The notes below the pieces were generated by a model. The model saw only the letters and a list, made by a program, of their open reading frames with translations, was not told where the DNA came from and did not search any database. From Pithys albifrons albifrons (Eukaryota; Chordata; Aves; Passeriformes; Thamnophilidae): a stretch of 64,000 nt of DNA. A program made the translations under genes and the position numbers. This document shows, in pieces, positions 31,741 through 43,335 of the stretch; within the stretch, counting starts at the first letter, position 1; each line of letters opens with the position of its first letter. Location: assembly GCF_047495875.1 (NCBI RefSeq), contig NC_092487.1, positions 1 to 64,000 on the forward strand, read 5' to 3'.

Positions 31741-32890
31741 GCCACCCTCTGCACTCACCCACCCCGGGGGTGCCACCCTCTGCACCAACCCCGGGGGTGC
31801 CACCCCTTTGCCCGGCCCCGAACGTGCAGCGGCGCATTTGGGGTGAGGATGGGCCGGGGGGCACCCGCACAGCCCCCCAGCCTGGGGTGCCACCCTCTGC
31901 ACCCACCCCCGGGGTGCGACCCTCTCCACCTGACCCGGGGGTGCCACCCTCTGCACCCACCCACCCCGGGGGTGCCACCCGTGTGCCCGGCTCCGGGGGT
32001 GCCACCCCTTTGCCTGGCCCCGAACGCACAGTGGCACATTTGGGGTGAGGATGGGCCAGGGGGCACCCGCACAGCCCCCCAGCCTGGGGTGCCACCCTCT
32101 GCACCCACCCCAACCTGGGGGTGCCACCCTCTGCACCCACCCCATCCTGGGGGTGCCACCCCTTTGCCCGGCCCTGAACGCACAGTGGCGCATTTGGGGT
32201 GAGGATGGGCCGGGGGGCACCCGCACAGCCCCCCAGCCTGGGGTGCCACCCTCTGCACCCACCCCAACCTGGGAGTGCCACCCTCTGCACCCACCCCAAC
32301 CTGGGGGTGCCACCCTCTGCACCCACCCCATCCTGGGGGTGCCACCCCTTTGCCTGGCCCCGAACGCACAGTGGCACATTTGGGGTGAGGATGGGCCAGG
32401 GGGCACCCGCACAGCCCCCCAGCCTGGGGTGCCACCCTCTGCCCCCACCCCAACCTGGGGGTGCCACCCTCTGCACCCACCCCATCCTGGGGGTGCCACC
32501 CCTTTGCCTGGCCCCGAACGTGCAGCGGCGCATTTGGGGTGAGGATGGGCCGGGGGGCACCCGCACAGCCCCCAGCCTGGGGTGCCACCCTTTGCACCCA
32601 CCCCCGGGGTGCGACGCTCTCCACCTGACCCGGGGGTGCCACCCTCTGCACCCACCCCATCCTGGGGGTGCCACTCTCCCCCACCCACCCCGGGGGTGCC
32701 ACCCCTTTGCCCAGGTCCGAACACGCAGTGGCGCGTTTGGGGTGAGGATGGGCCAGGGGGCACCCACACAGCCCCCCAGCTTCGGGTGCCACCCTCTGCA
32801 CCCATCCCGGGGGTGCCACCCGTGTGCCCGGCTCTGGGGGTGTCACCCATTTGCCCGACCCCGAACGCACAGAGGGGCATTTGCTCTGGG
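31741..32890. repeat. Minisatellite, about 25-bp subunits in about 160-180 bp higher-order units
   Basis: GGGGGTGCCACCCTCTGCAC + CCACCCC subunits. Every few subunits there is a spacer GCGCATTTGGGGTGAGGATG + GGCCGGGGGGCACCCGCACA (31829, 32036, 32190, 32380, 32530 and 32734). The spacer's CGCACAGCCCCCCAGCCTGG end matches the single-copy promoter flank at 31717-31737, so this array may have started in the promoter edge. Confidence 0.9.
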
Positions 32891-33184
32891 GGTGCCCCCT
32901 GGGGTACCCATTTCTGGAGGAGGTGGGTGAGGGTTGAACCCCCCCTTGGGTGCCCCCGACTCGGGGCCCACAGAGCCCTCGTGCCCCCACATGCCCCTCT
33001 GCACCTGAGAGTGGGAAGGGCAATCCCGTGCCCTGGCAGAGGTGCCCCCAAAAGGGTCTTAGCGTGGGGCGGGGGGCACAGCCCACCTGTGCCCACCTTT
33101 GTGCCAGGCCAGGCTGGTTTTGTGAACTCCATTGGGTGCCCCTCACCCATGAAAATGGGGTACAGATCCCAAGTCTCATCAGGG
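32891..33184. other. Non-repetitive intergenic DNA
   Basis: No feature recognised. Confidence 0.5.
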
Positions 33185-33830
33185 ATGGGAGGCCAGCGAT
33201 GCCCCTTGGGGTCGGGGTGCCCACGGGTGGGTCCAGTGATGCCCCTCGGGGTCAGGGTGCCCACGGGTGGGTCTGGCAATGCCCCTCGGGGTCGGGATGC
33301 CCATAGGAGGGTCTGGCGATGCCCCTCGGGGTTGGGGTGCCCACGGGTGGGTCTGACCAAGCCCCAGGGGGTCGGGGTGCCCATAGGAGGGTCTGGCGAT
33401 GCCCCTCGGTGTCAGGGTGCCCATGGGTGGGTCCAGCGATGCCCCTTGGGGTCGGGGTGCCCATAGGAGGGTCTGGCGATGCCCCTCGGGGTTGGGGTGC
33501 CCATAGGAGGGTCTGACCAAGCCCCTCGGGGTCGGGGTGCCCATAGGAGGGTCTGGCGATGCCCCTCGGGGTTGGGGTGCCCATAGGAGGGTCTGGCGAT
33601 GCCCCTTGGGGTCGGGGTGCCCATAGGAGGGTCTGACCAAGCCCCTCGGGGTCGGGGTGCCCACGGGTGGGTCTGGCGATGCCCCTCGGGGTTGGGGTGC
33701 CCATAGATGGGTCTGGCGATGCCCCTCGGGGTCGGGGTGCCCATAGGAGGGTCTGGCGATGCCCCTTGAGGTCGAGGTGCCCACAGGTGGGTCTGGCCAA
33801 GCCCATCAGGGTCGGGGCATTGTGGCTTGG
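33185..33830. repeat. Minisatellite, 40-bp unit, about 16 copies
   Basis: Units GATGCCCCTCGGGGTCGGGG + TGCCCATAGGAGGGTCTGGC. Regular length, few indels, so it looks recent. 33831-34080 is non-repetitive. Confidence 0.97.
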
Positions 33831-34079
33831 CCACACACATGGCGGCTTCCCGGTGCCAGGGGAGTCAGTCCGGCCCCCTGCTCCAAGACCACCAGCTTGG
33901 GTGGGCACCCCTTGCCCATCTCTGCTCTCTTTGGGATCCAGAGGAAACAAGAGGGATGAGTGGCACAACCCGCGGACCTTTCCCACGAAGGGATGAGCAA
34001 ACAGCACCATGGGGGCTCTTCTTTGGAGGGCAGTGCCATCCCCATGCCCACCGGGGCTCGTGGGCAGGAGCTGTTGTGC

Positions 34080-34620
34080 CCCACAAGAGCACGGAGGGAG
34101 GGCCCGGCACCCTGAGGTGCCCCAGAGGGGCAGATCCCACAGTCCAACCCTCCCATAGAGCTCAAATAACCTCTCCACGGGGGCACTTTGGGACTGCCCC
34201 ACTCGTGGGTGCCCCACGCGAGCACAGAGGGAGGGCCTGGCACCCCGAGGTGCCCCAGAGGGGCAGATGCCCCCCCGTCCAAGCCCCTTCACGGGGACTC
34301 CGGCGGGATTCGGGATCACCCCACTCGTGGGTGCCCCACGCGAGCACAGAGGGAGGGCCCGGCACCCCGAGGTGCCCCCGAGGGGCAGATCCCATAGTCC
34401 AACCTCTCCATGGGGGCTCAAACAGCCCCTCCATGGGGCTCCAGCAGCCCCTCGACGGGGGCACTTCGGGACCGCCCCACTCGTGGGTGCCCCACGTGAG
34501 CACAGAGGGAGGGCCCGGCACCCTGAGGTGCCCCAGAGGGGCAGATCCCCCAGTCCAACCCCCCCTCCATGGGGGCTCAAACAGCCCCTCCACGGGGAGT
34601 ATTCGGGACCCCCCCACGCG
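34080..34620. repeat. Minisatellite, about 125-155 bp unit
   Basis: Four copies with GCACAGAGGGAGGGCCCGGC, ACCC(C/T)GAGGTGCCCCAGAGG, GGCAGATCCCAC and CCACTCGTGGGTGCCCCACG. Copies start near 34090, 34222, 34346 and 34501. Confidence 0.9.
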
Positions 34621-34624
34621 TGGG

Positions 34625-34795
34625 GAACGCGCCACGAGCGCGCGCCCAGCGCGGGAACGGCCGCGCGCGGTTTTTTATGAATGAAAGGGCGGGGCTGGGA
34701 ACGGCCAAGCCACGCCCCTCCTCGGAGCTGACCAATGGCGTGCGGCGCTCTCGGCTCGGAGCACGCCATTGGTCGGATTTAAATAGGATTTTTTT
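34625..34795. promoter_or_regulatory. Orphan divergent promoter with a palindromic CCAAT pair
   Basis: GACCAATGGCGTGC at 34730-34743 and its exact reverse complement at 34761-34774 form two opposed CCAAT boxes with a 17-nt spacer. To the left are CCACGCCCCTCC and GGGCGGGGC boxes and, at 34671-34680, TCATAAAAAA on the minus strand. To the right, at 34778-34787, is TTTAAATAGG on the plus strand. Two TATA-like boxes facing outward around shared CCAAT/GC boxes is divergent-promoter architecture. Neither side shows a coding exon, so the products, if any, are non-coding or alternative 5' exons. Confidence 0.5.
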
Positions 34796-34799
34796 TGAG

Positions 34800-35720
34800 T
34801 TAATGAGTTAGGGGCGGGATTAAAGGGGATTTTGGGAGGGAAAGGGCGGGAATTGGGGGGAAAGGGCGGGAATTGAGGGAGAAAGGGCGGGAATTGGGGA
34901 GGATTTGGGCGGGGATTTTGGGAGAGGAAAGGGGAGGGATTAGAGGGGATTTTGGGGGTAAAGGGCGGGGTTTGGGGGGTATTTGGGGGAAGGGGCGGGA
35001 TTTGGGGGTCATAGGGCGGGAATTGGGGGGTCATGGGGCGGGAATTGGGGGTCATGGGGCGGGAATTGGGGGGATTTGGGGCGGGGAGAGGGCGGGAATT
35101 GGGGGAAGGGGCGGGCATTGGGAGATTTTGGAGGGAAGGGGGAGGGACTTGGGGGGTCATGGGGCGGGAATTGGGGTCATTGGGCGGGAATTGGGGGGAT
35201 TTTGGGCGGGGTAAGGGCGGGAATTGGAGGAGATTTAGGAGGCGAAAGAGGAGGGGATTGGGGGGATTTTGGGGGGAAGAGGGGCGGGATTTGGGGGGTC
35301 ATGGGGCGGGAATTTGGAGGATTTGGGGCGGGTAAAGGGCGGGGATTGGGGGGATTTTGGGGGGAAAAGGGGCGGGATTAGGAAGGTCATGGGGCGGGAA
35401 TTGGGGGGATTTGGGAGGGGGGGAAAGGAGGGGATTAGGGAGGATTTGGGGGGGTCATGGGGCGGGAATTGGGGGGATTTGGGGCGGGGAGAGGGCGGGG
35501 ATTGGGGGGCCATGGAGAGGGAGCAGAGGGAGCGGATTGGGGGGGGGAACGGGGGGGAGAGGGGCGGGATTTGGGGGGTCATGAGGCGGGAATTGGGGGG
35601 GATTTTGGGCGGGGGAAGGGAGGGGATTAGGGAGGATTTGGGGGGGATTTGGGGCGGGAATTGGGGGGGTTTGGGGCGGGGATTGGGGGGCCATGGAGAG
35701 GGGGCAGAGGGAGCGGGTTA
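34800..35720. repeat. G-rich minisatellite with strong G-quadruplex potential
   Basis: About 45 units built from GGGCGGGAATTGGGGGGAT, TTTGGGGCGGGGA, GGTCATGGGGCGGGAATTGG and AGGGGAGGGATTAG. Nearly every 25-nt stretch holds four G-runs on the plus strand. It starts directly beside the divergent promoter. 35721-35929 is G-rich with less regular repeats. Confidence 0.9.
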
Positions 35721-35929
35721 GGGGGGAATGCGGGGGGAGAGAGGGGAGAGGGGCGGGGATTGGGGGGTTCATGGGCCGGGGGCAGAGGGCGATGGGGCGG
35801 GGAGTGGGAGCCGGGCAGCGATGGGCGATGGGGAGGAGGGAGCGGGACGGTGGGGTGGGATTGTGGGGCAGGGAGGGAGGAACGATCGGGAGGGGGCGAT
35901 GGGGCAAGAAGAAGCGATGGGGCAAGGGG

Positions 35930-36370
35930 TGATGTATCGCGGAGAGCGATATATCGCGGAGGCGGCGCTATATCGCGGAGGGGGCGATGAGGCAGGGGGT
36001 GATGTATTCGGGGGCGATATATCGCGGAGGCGGCGCTATATCGCGGAGGGGGCGATGAGGCAAGGGGTGGTGTATTCGGGGGCGATATATCGCGAAGGGG
36101 GCGATGGGGTAGGGGGTGATGTATTCGGGGACGATATATCGCGGAGGGGGCGATATATCGCGGAGGGGGGCGATATATCGCAGAGGGTGCGATGGGGCAG
36201 GGGGTTGATACATTCGGGGACGATATATCGCGGAGGAGACGATATATCGCAGAGAGGGCGATGGGGCAGGGGGGTTGATACATTCGGGGGCGATATATCG
36301 CGAAGGAGACGATATATCGCACAGGGGGCGATATATCGTGGAGGGGACGATATATCGTGGAGGGGGCGAT
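35930..36370. repeat. Array of palindromic CGATATATCG units
   Basis: About fourteen copies of GCGATATATCGCGGAGG (a few GCGCTATATCGCGG), spaced 18-65 bp and interleaved with GGGGGCGATG and GGTGATGTATTCGGG modules. The 10-bp core is self-complementary. Together with the neighbouring GC it reads GCGATATATCGC, a 12-bp perfect palindrome. Confidence 0.93.
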
Positions 36371-36904
36371 AGGGCAGGGCCGGTCGTGCCCCCCGTCCCT
36401 TTTCAAGTGCCTTTATGGGCTCCCTCCCCGGAGCAACCCCTTGAGGTGCAGTCCTGGGGGTGCAGGAGCGCGTGGCCAAATTTGGGTCCCTGCCTCCCCC
36501 ACTTTGGGGGTGTCTGCCCCGAGTGGGGGTCCCCTGTGCCCCCCTCCCGCCCCACCAGTGCCCCCTCGGGGTGCCCCTCGCTGTCGTGCCAGCCCCGGGG
36601 GTGATTGATGGGCTCTCGGAGCTGCCCTGACGTCTGGGAAGGGCCTCATTGTGCCACCCTGTGATTTATGGGCACTGTCCCCTCCCTCTGGGGGGCACAA
36701 AGGGCCCTGCCCTGCCCGGCCCTGCCCTGCTCCGCCCTGCCCTGCCCCGTGTGGGGCACCCGGGACCTGCAGGGCACAGGGGGTGGGCACTTACCCACCT
36801 TCTCCTGGCACGGAGTCCCCAACACCAGCTCGGACCTTCTGCAGAACATGGAAAGTCCTTGCAAAGTCCTCACTCGGCTCCCTGAGCAGAGCAGGGAGTG
36901 GTGA
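36371..36904. other. Non-repetitive intergenic DNA
   Basis: Contains a short CCCTGCCC(G) repeat at 36705-36755. No exon or element recognised. Confidence 0.5.
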
Positions 36905-37760
36905 CAACCCCCAAAGCCCCCCAGAGCCCCCTCCCCACCCAAAGGTGCCCCCCAGAACCCCCTCCTCGCCCAAAGGTGCCCCCCAGACCACCCTCCTCAC
37001 CCAAAGGTGCCCCCCAGACCCCCCTCCTCGCCCAAAGGTGCCCCCCAGAACCCCCTCCTCACCCAAAGGTGCCCCCCAGACCCCCCTCCTCGCCCAAAGG
37101 TGCCCCCCAGAACCCCCTCCTCACCCAAAGGTGCCCCCCAGACCCGCCTCCCCACCCAAAGGTGCCCCCAGAGCGCCCTCCTCGCCCAAAGGTGCCCCCC
37201 AAACCCCCCTCCCCCCCAAAGGTGCCCCCCAGACCCCCCCCTCCTCACCCAAAGGTGCCCCCAGACCCTCCTCCCCACCCAAAGGTGCCCCTCAGATCCC
37301 CCTCCTCACCCAAAGGTGCCCCCCAGACCCCCCCTCCTCAACCAAAGGTGCCCCCAGACCCCCCTCCTCACCCAGAGATGCCCCCCAGACGCCCCCTCCC
37401 CACCCAAAGGTGCCCCCCAGACCCCCCTCCTCACCCAAAGGTGCCCCCCAGACCCCCCTCCTCACCCAAAGGTGCCCCCCAGACCCCCCTCCTCACCCAA
37501 AGATGCCCCCCAGACCCCTCTCTTCGCCCCTCACAGCCCCCCAGACCCCCCTCCCCACCCAAAGGTGCCCCCAGACCCCCCTCCTCGCCCAAAGGTGCCC
37601 CCCAGACCCGCCTCCCCACCCAAAGGTGCCCCCAGAGCGCCCTCCTCGCCCAAAGGTGCCCCCCAGAGCCCCCTCCTCACCCAAAGGTGCCCCCCAGACC
37701 CCCTCCCAACCCAAAGGTGCCCCCCAGACCCTCCTCCTCACCCAAAGGTGCCCCCCACAG
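36905..37760. repeat. Minisatellite, 31-32 bp unit, about 27 copies
   Basis: Units CCAAAGGTGCCCCCCAGACC + CCCCTCCTCAC with G/A variants. Pro-rich open frames are repeat translations. 37761-38049 is short non-repetitive DNA ending in a G12 run. Confidence 0.97.
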
Positions 37761-38049
37761 TCCCCACCCCAAAAACCGGACCCTGGCAGGTCCCAAGGGC
37801 CTCATTGCCCCCAGGTGGGCTCCAAGGTGGGCACCTTTGTCCCTTGCCCAGGTCCCGAGACCCCCCTAAAGGGGACAGAGATGCTCCAGGGCTCGTGGGG
37901 GGATGGGGGTCCCCAACTTGAGGGTGGGGGGTGACAGGGGGGTCTGGGCTGAGCTTTGGGGACCCAGCAGATGGCGCTGCTGCCCCGCGGGCGGTTTGGG
38001 GACAGGGATGTGACACGGCGACATTCGGGGGGGGGGGGGGGTGGGCACA

Positions 38050-39150
38050 GGCAGGGCTGAAACGAGGGGTGTGCCCAATTTGGGGGGTCCCACCCTGCCT
38101 TGGGTGCGGTTTTGGGAGGTCAGGGGAGGGTCAGCACCCAAAACAAGGGGTGTCCTTCCCCCTTCCCAACTTGGGGGGTCCCAGCACCCAAAACAAGGGG
38201 TGTCCTTCCCCCTTCCCAACTTGGGGGGTCCCACCCTGCCTTTGCTTCTCTATTTTGGGGCTCAGGGGAGGGTCAGCACCCAAAACAAGGGGTGTCCTTC
38301 CCCCTTCCCAACTTGGGGAGTCCCAGCACCCAAAACAAGGGGTGTCCTTCCCTCTTCCCAACTTGGGGGGTCCCAGCACCCAAAACAAGGGGTGTCCTTC
38401 CTCCCTTCCCAACTTGGGGGGTCCCACCCTGCCTTGGCTGCTCTTTTCTGGGGGTCAGCACCCAAAAAAGGGGTGTCCTTTCTCCCTTCCCAACTTGGGG
38501 GGTCCCAGGGGAGGGTCAGCACCCAAAACAAGGGGTGTCCTTCCCCCTTCCCAACTTGGGAGGTCCCAGCACCCAAAACAAGGGGTGTCCTTCCCCCCTT
38601 CCCAACTTGGGGGGGGTCCCACCCTGCCTTGGGTGCCCTTTTCTAGGGGTCAGCACCCAAAACAAGGGGTGTCCTTCCTCCCTTCCCAACTTGGGGGGTC
38701 CCAGCACCCAAAACAAGGGGTGTCCTTTCTCCCTTCCCAATTTGGGGGGTCCCAGCACCCAAAACAAGGAGTGTCCTTCCCTCTTCCCAATTTGGGGGGT
38801 CCCAAGGGAGGGTCAGCACCCAAAACAAGGGGTGTCCTTCCCCCTTCCCAACTTGGGGGGGTTCCACCCTGACTTTGCTTCTCTATTTTGGGGGTCAGGG
38901 GAGGGTCAGCACCCAAAACGAGGGTGTCCTTCCCCCTTCCCAACTTGGGGGGGTCCCAGGGGAGCGTCAGCACCCAAAACAAGGGGTGTCCTTCCCCCTT
39001 CCCAACTTGGGGGGTCCCAGCACCCAAACCAAGGGGTGTCCTTCCCTCTTCCCAACTTGGGGGGTCCCAGGGGAGGGTCAGCACCCAAAACAAGGGGACT
39101 CCTTCCCCCTTCCCACCCAGGGGGTCCCACCCTGCCTCAGATGCTCCATT
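38050..39150. repeat. Minisatellite, about 43-bp unit with about 100-bp composite forms
   Basis: About 22 copies of CAGCACCCAAAACAAGGGGT + GTCCTTCCCCCTTCCCAACT + TGGGGGGTCC. Some are joined by CACCCTGCCTT(G/T)G segments. Confidence 0.97.
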
Positions 39151-39560
39151 TAGGGGGGGACAGGCCATGAAAAGGGGCCAAGGAGCCCCTTCTGCCCATC
39201 ACCCCTGGGCAGGGACCCAGAAATTCTGCAGGGCAGAATCAGCTGAGCAGTTTTTTTGCTGCTTCTCTCCCCTCCAGCACCGTTTCCCAGGAGGATTTTT
39301 CCATCATTCTTTGTTCCCACACCGGGAAAAATCATCCTGCGGAGCTCAGGATGGAGAAATGAGGGAAAGAAAGCGGGGAATGAGTTGGGAATGGTGCAGG
39401 AAACCGTTTTGGGAGGCAGAGGAGGGGGCTGAGCTGCCTCTTGGAGCACAAAGCACAGTCAGGGACCCCCAATCTGTCGGGGCTGGGAGGGCAGAGGCGG
39501 CATCTCAATTAGCACCGAGAATTCCCATTGTGAGAGGCACAATGAGGACCAGATGTCAGG
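39151..39560. other. Non-repetitive intergenic DNA
   Basis: No exon or element recognised. Moderately AT-rich at 39240-39330. Confidence 0.5.
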
Positions 39561-41360
39561 GTCGGGGCTGGCAGAGGGGACCAGGGGGCCCTAAAGGGCC
39601 TTGGGGGGCACTGCCACGGGGCTGGTGCCACCCTGAGGCCATTAACCCCTCCTGGAGATGGGGCAGGATGAGGAGTAGTCTGTGTGTGGAGGTTGGAGGT
39701 GGCAGAGGGAACCCCAAAGAGCTTTGGGGGGCAGTGCCACGGAGCTGGTGCCACACTGAGGCCATTAACCCCTCCTGGAGATGGGGCAGGATGGGCATGA
39801 GTCTGTGTGTGGAGGTTGGAGCTGGCAGAGGGAACCCCAGAGAGCTTTGGGGGGCACTGCCATGGGGCTGGTGCCACCCTGAGCCCTTTATTCCCTCCTG
39901 GAGATGGGGCAGGATGGGCATGAGTCCATGTATGGAGGTTGGAGCTGGCAGAGGGGACCAGGGAGCCCTAAAGAGCTTTGGGGGGCACTGCCATGGAGCT
40001 GGTGCCACCCTGAGCCCTTTATTCCCTCCTGGAGATGGGGCAGGATGGGCATGAGTCTGTGTGTGGAGGTTGGAGGTGGTAGAGGGGGCCCCAGAGAGCT
40101 TCGGGGGGCACTGCCACGGAGCTGGTGCCACCCTGAGCCCTTTATTCCCTCCTGGAGATGGGGCAGGATGGGCATGAGTCCGTGTATGGAGGTTGGAGCT
40201 GGCAGAGGGAACCCCAGAGAGCTTTGGGGGGCACTGCCATGGAGCTGGTGCCACCCTGAGGCCTTTATTCCCTCCTGGAGATGGGGCAGGATGGGCATGA
40301 GTCTGTGTGTGGAGGTTGGAGCTGGCATAGGGAACCCCAGAGAGCTTTGGGGGTCACTGCCATGGGGCTGGTGCCACCCTGAGCCCCTTTCATCCCTCTT
40401 GGAGATGGGGCAGGAATGGGATGAGTCCATGTGTGGAGGTTGGAGGTGGTAGAGGGAACCCCAGAGAGCTTTGGGGGGCACTGCCACGGGGCTGGTGCCA
40501 CCCTGAGGCCATGAATCCCTCCTGGAGATGGGGCAGGATGAGGAGAAGTCTGTGTATGGAGGTTGGAGGTGGCAGAGGGAACCCCAGAGAGCTTTGGGGG
40601 GCACTGCCATGGGGCTGGTACCACCCTGAGCCCCTTTCATCCCTCTTGGAGATGGGGCAGGAATGGGATGAGTCCATGTGTGGAGGTTGGAGCTGGCAGA
40701 GGGAACCCCAGAGAGCTTTGGGGGGCACTGCCATGGGGCTGGTGCCACCCTGAGGCCTTTATTCCCTCCTGGAGATGGGGCAGGATGGGCATGAGTCCAT
40801 GTGTGGAGGTTGGAGCTGACAGAGGGGACCAGGGAGCCCTAAAGAGCTTTGGGGGGCACTGCCACGGAGCTGGTGCCACCCTGAGCCCTTTATTCCCTCC
40901 TGGAGATGGGGCAGGATGGGCATGAGTCTGTGTGTGGAGGTTGGAGCTGGCAGAGGGAACCCCAGAGAGCTTTGGGGGGCACTGCCACAGGGCTGGTGCC
41001 ACCCTGAGGCCTTTATTCCCTCCTGGAGATGGGGCAGGATGGGCATGAGTCCATGTATGGAGGTTGGAGCTGGCAGAGGGAACCCCAGAGAGCTTTGGGG
41101 GGCACTGCCACGGAGCTGGTGCCACCCTGAGGCCTTTATTCCCTCCTGGAGATGGGGCAGGATGGGCATGAGTCTGTGTGTGGAGGTTGGAGCTGGCATA
41201 GGGAACCCCAGAGAGCTTTGGGGGGCACTGCCATGGGGCTGGTGCCACCCTGAGCCCCTTTCATCCCTCTTGGAGATGGGGCAGGAATGGGATGAGTCCA
41301 TGTGTGGAGGTTGGAGGTGGTAGAGGGAACCCCAGAGAGCTTTGGGGGGCAGTGCCATGG
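39560..41360. repeat. Minisatellite, about 122-130 bp unit, about 14 copies
   Basis: Units contain GGAGGTTGGAGCTGGCAGAG, GGAACCCCAGAGAGCTTTGG, GGGGCACTGCCATGGGGCTG and CTCCTGGAGATGGGGCAGGA. Two subtypes alternate (GAATGGGATGAGTCC versus GATGGGCATGAGTCT), so blocks of several units were copied together. Confidence 0.97.
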
Positions 41361-41364
41361 GGCT

Positions 41365-41945
41365 TCCACATGGTCGGGCACCCCCAGGGCTGTGTCCCCT
41401 CCCTCGGGGCGGGTCGGGCACCCCCAGGGTCGGGCACCCCCAGCGCCCTGTCCCTCCCTCGGGGCGGGTCGGGCATCCCCAGGGTCGGGCACCCCCAGGA
41501 CTGTCCTTTCCTCAGGGCGGGGTGGGCACCCCCAGGGTCGGGCACCCCCAGCGCCCTGTCCCCTCCCTCGGGGCGGGTCGGGCACCCCCAGGGTCGGGCA
41601 CCCCCAGGGCTGTGTCCCCTCCCTCGGGGCGGGTCAGGCACCCCCAGCGCCCTGTCCCTCCCTCGGGGCGGGGTGGGCACCCCCAGGGTCGGGCACCCCC
41701 AGGGTCGGGCACCCCCAGGGCTGTGCCCTCTCCCTCGGGGCGGGTCGGGCACCCCCAGGGTCGGGCACCCCCAGGGCTGTGTCCCCTCCCTCGGGGCGGG
41801 TCGGGCATCCCCAGGGTCGGGCACCCCCAGGACTGTCCTTTCCTCAGGGCGGGGTGGGCACCCCCAGGGTCGGGCACCCCCAGGGCTGTGCCCTCTCCCT
41901 CGGGGTGGGTCGGGCACCCCCAGCGCCCTCTCCCTCCCTCCGCGG
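41365..41945. repeat. Minisatellite, about 17-60 bp nested unit
   Basis: GGGTCGGGCACCCCCAGGG modules separated by CTGT(G)TCCCCTCCCTCGGGGC. GC content is very high. Confidence 0.93.
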
Positions 41946-42261
41946 GACCCTCTGGGTTGGCAGCACGGACCTGGCGGTGCCCCCGATGGGCACAAGGACT
42001 CGGAGGGAGCCGAATCCTCCCGCTCGCCTGGCCGAGGCTGGCACAGCCCCGAGCGCCGCGTCCCCGCGGGGTGGCACTGGCAGCGACTCCGCTCCTTCCC
42101 CCGCTCCTGCCCGGCACGGTGCCCGGAGCTGCCCGGCATCAGCTGCGCACAGAGCGGGGGCCCTGCTGGCATCCTGGCACGGCGAGCCGAGCCGAGCCGA
42201 GCCGATCCGTGCCCGGCGGCGGGAGGGGCACGAACACAAACAGCACATCGGGGTCCTCGGG
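41946..42261. other. CpG-rich non-repetitive DNA
   Basis: Includes a short (GAGCC)4 run at 42183-42203. CpG density suggests an unmethylated island, but no exon is identifiable. Confidence 0.45.
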
Positions 42262-42530
42262 GGATGCCCGGGCAAGAGGGAGGAGGGGGAGGAGTGTGCC
42301 AGGGCTGGAGGGAGGAGGGGGATGAGTGTGCCAGGGCAGGAGGGAGGAGGGGGAGGAGTGTGCCAGGGCAAGAGGGAGGAGGGGGATGAGTGTGCCAGGG
42401 CAGGAGGGAGGAGGGGGATGAGTGTGCCAGGGCAGGAGGGAGGAGGGGGATGAGTGTGCCAGGGCAGGAGGGAGGAGGGGATGAGTGTGCCAGGGCAGGA
42501 GGGAGGAGGGGATGAGTGTGCCAGGGCTGG
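42262..42530. repeat. Minisatellite, 32-bp unit
   Basis: About eight copies of GGGAGGAGGGGGATGAGTGT + GCCAGGGCAGGA. Confidence 0.95.
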
Positions 42531-43335
42531 GAGGGTTGGGAAGGGAAGGATTTGGGATATGAGGTTTGGGAAGGGGAGGATTTGGGATGTGAAGAGGATT
42601 GGGAGGTTTGGGAATGGAAGGATTTGGGATGTTCAAAGGGAAGGGAAGGATTTGGGAAGGGGAAGGGTTTGGGATGTGCAGGGTTTGGAAAAGGAAAGGA
42701 TTTGGAATGTGCAGAGAGTTGGGAGGTTTGGGAAGGGAAGGATTTGGGATGTGCAGGGTTTGGGAAGGGGAAGGATTTGGGATGTGCAAGAGGTTGGGAA
42801 GGATCTGGGATGTGCAGGGGGAAGGGAAGGATTTGGGATGTGCAGGGGGAAGGGAAGGATTTGGGATGTGCAGGGGGTTGGGAAGGGAAGGATTTGGGAT
42901 GTGCAGGGGACTGGGAGGTTTGGGAAGGGAAGGATTTGGGATGTGCAGAGGGTTGGAAAGGGAAGGATTTGGGATGTGCAGGGAACTGGGAGGGTTGGGA
43001 AGGGAAGGATTTGGGATGTGCAGTGATTGGGAAGGGAAGGATTTGGGATGTGCAGTGATTGGGAAGGGGAAGGATTTGGGATGTGCAGGGGGTTGGGAGG
43101 TTTGGAAAGGGAAGATTTGGGCTGGGAGGTTTGGGAAGGGAAGGATTTGGGATGTGCAGGGAGTTGGGAAGGGAAGGATTTGGGATGTGCAGGAGGTTGG
43201 GAAGGATTTGGGATGTGCAGGGGACTGGGAGGGTTGGGAAGGGAAGGATTTGGGATGTGCAGGGGACTGGGAGGTTTGGGAAGGGAAGGATTTGGGATGT
43301 GCAGGGAACTGGGAGGGTTGGGAAGGGAAAGTTCG
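42530..43335. repeat. Minisatellite, about 22-35 bp unit
   Basis: About 28 copies of GGGAAGGATTTGGGATGTGC + AGGG followed by TTGGGAGGTTTGGGAAG-type spacers. Confidence 0.95.

Noticed and set aside
34625..34795. A histone gene pair at the divergent promoter
   Set aside because: No histone coding sequence, stem-loop or other conserved exon lies on either side. Only the promoter layout is similar.
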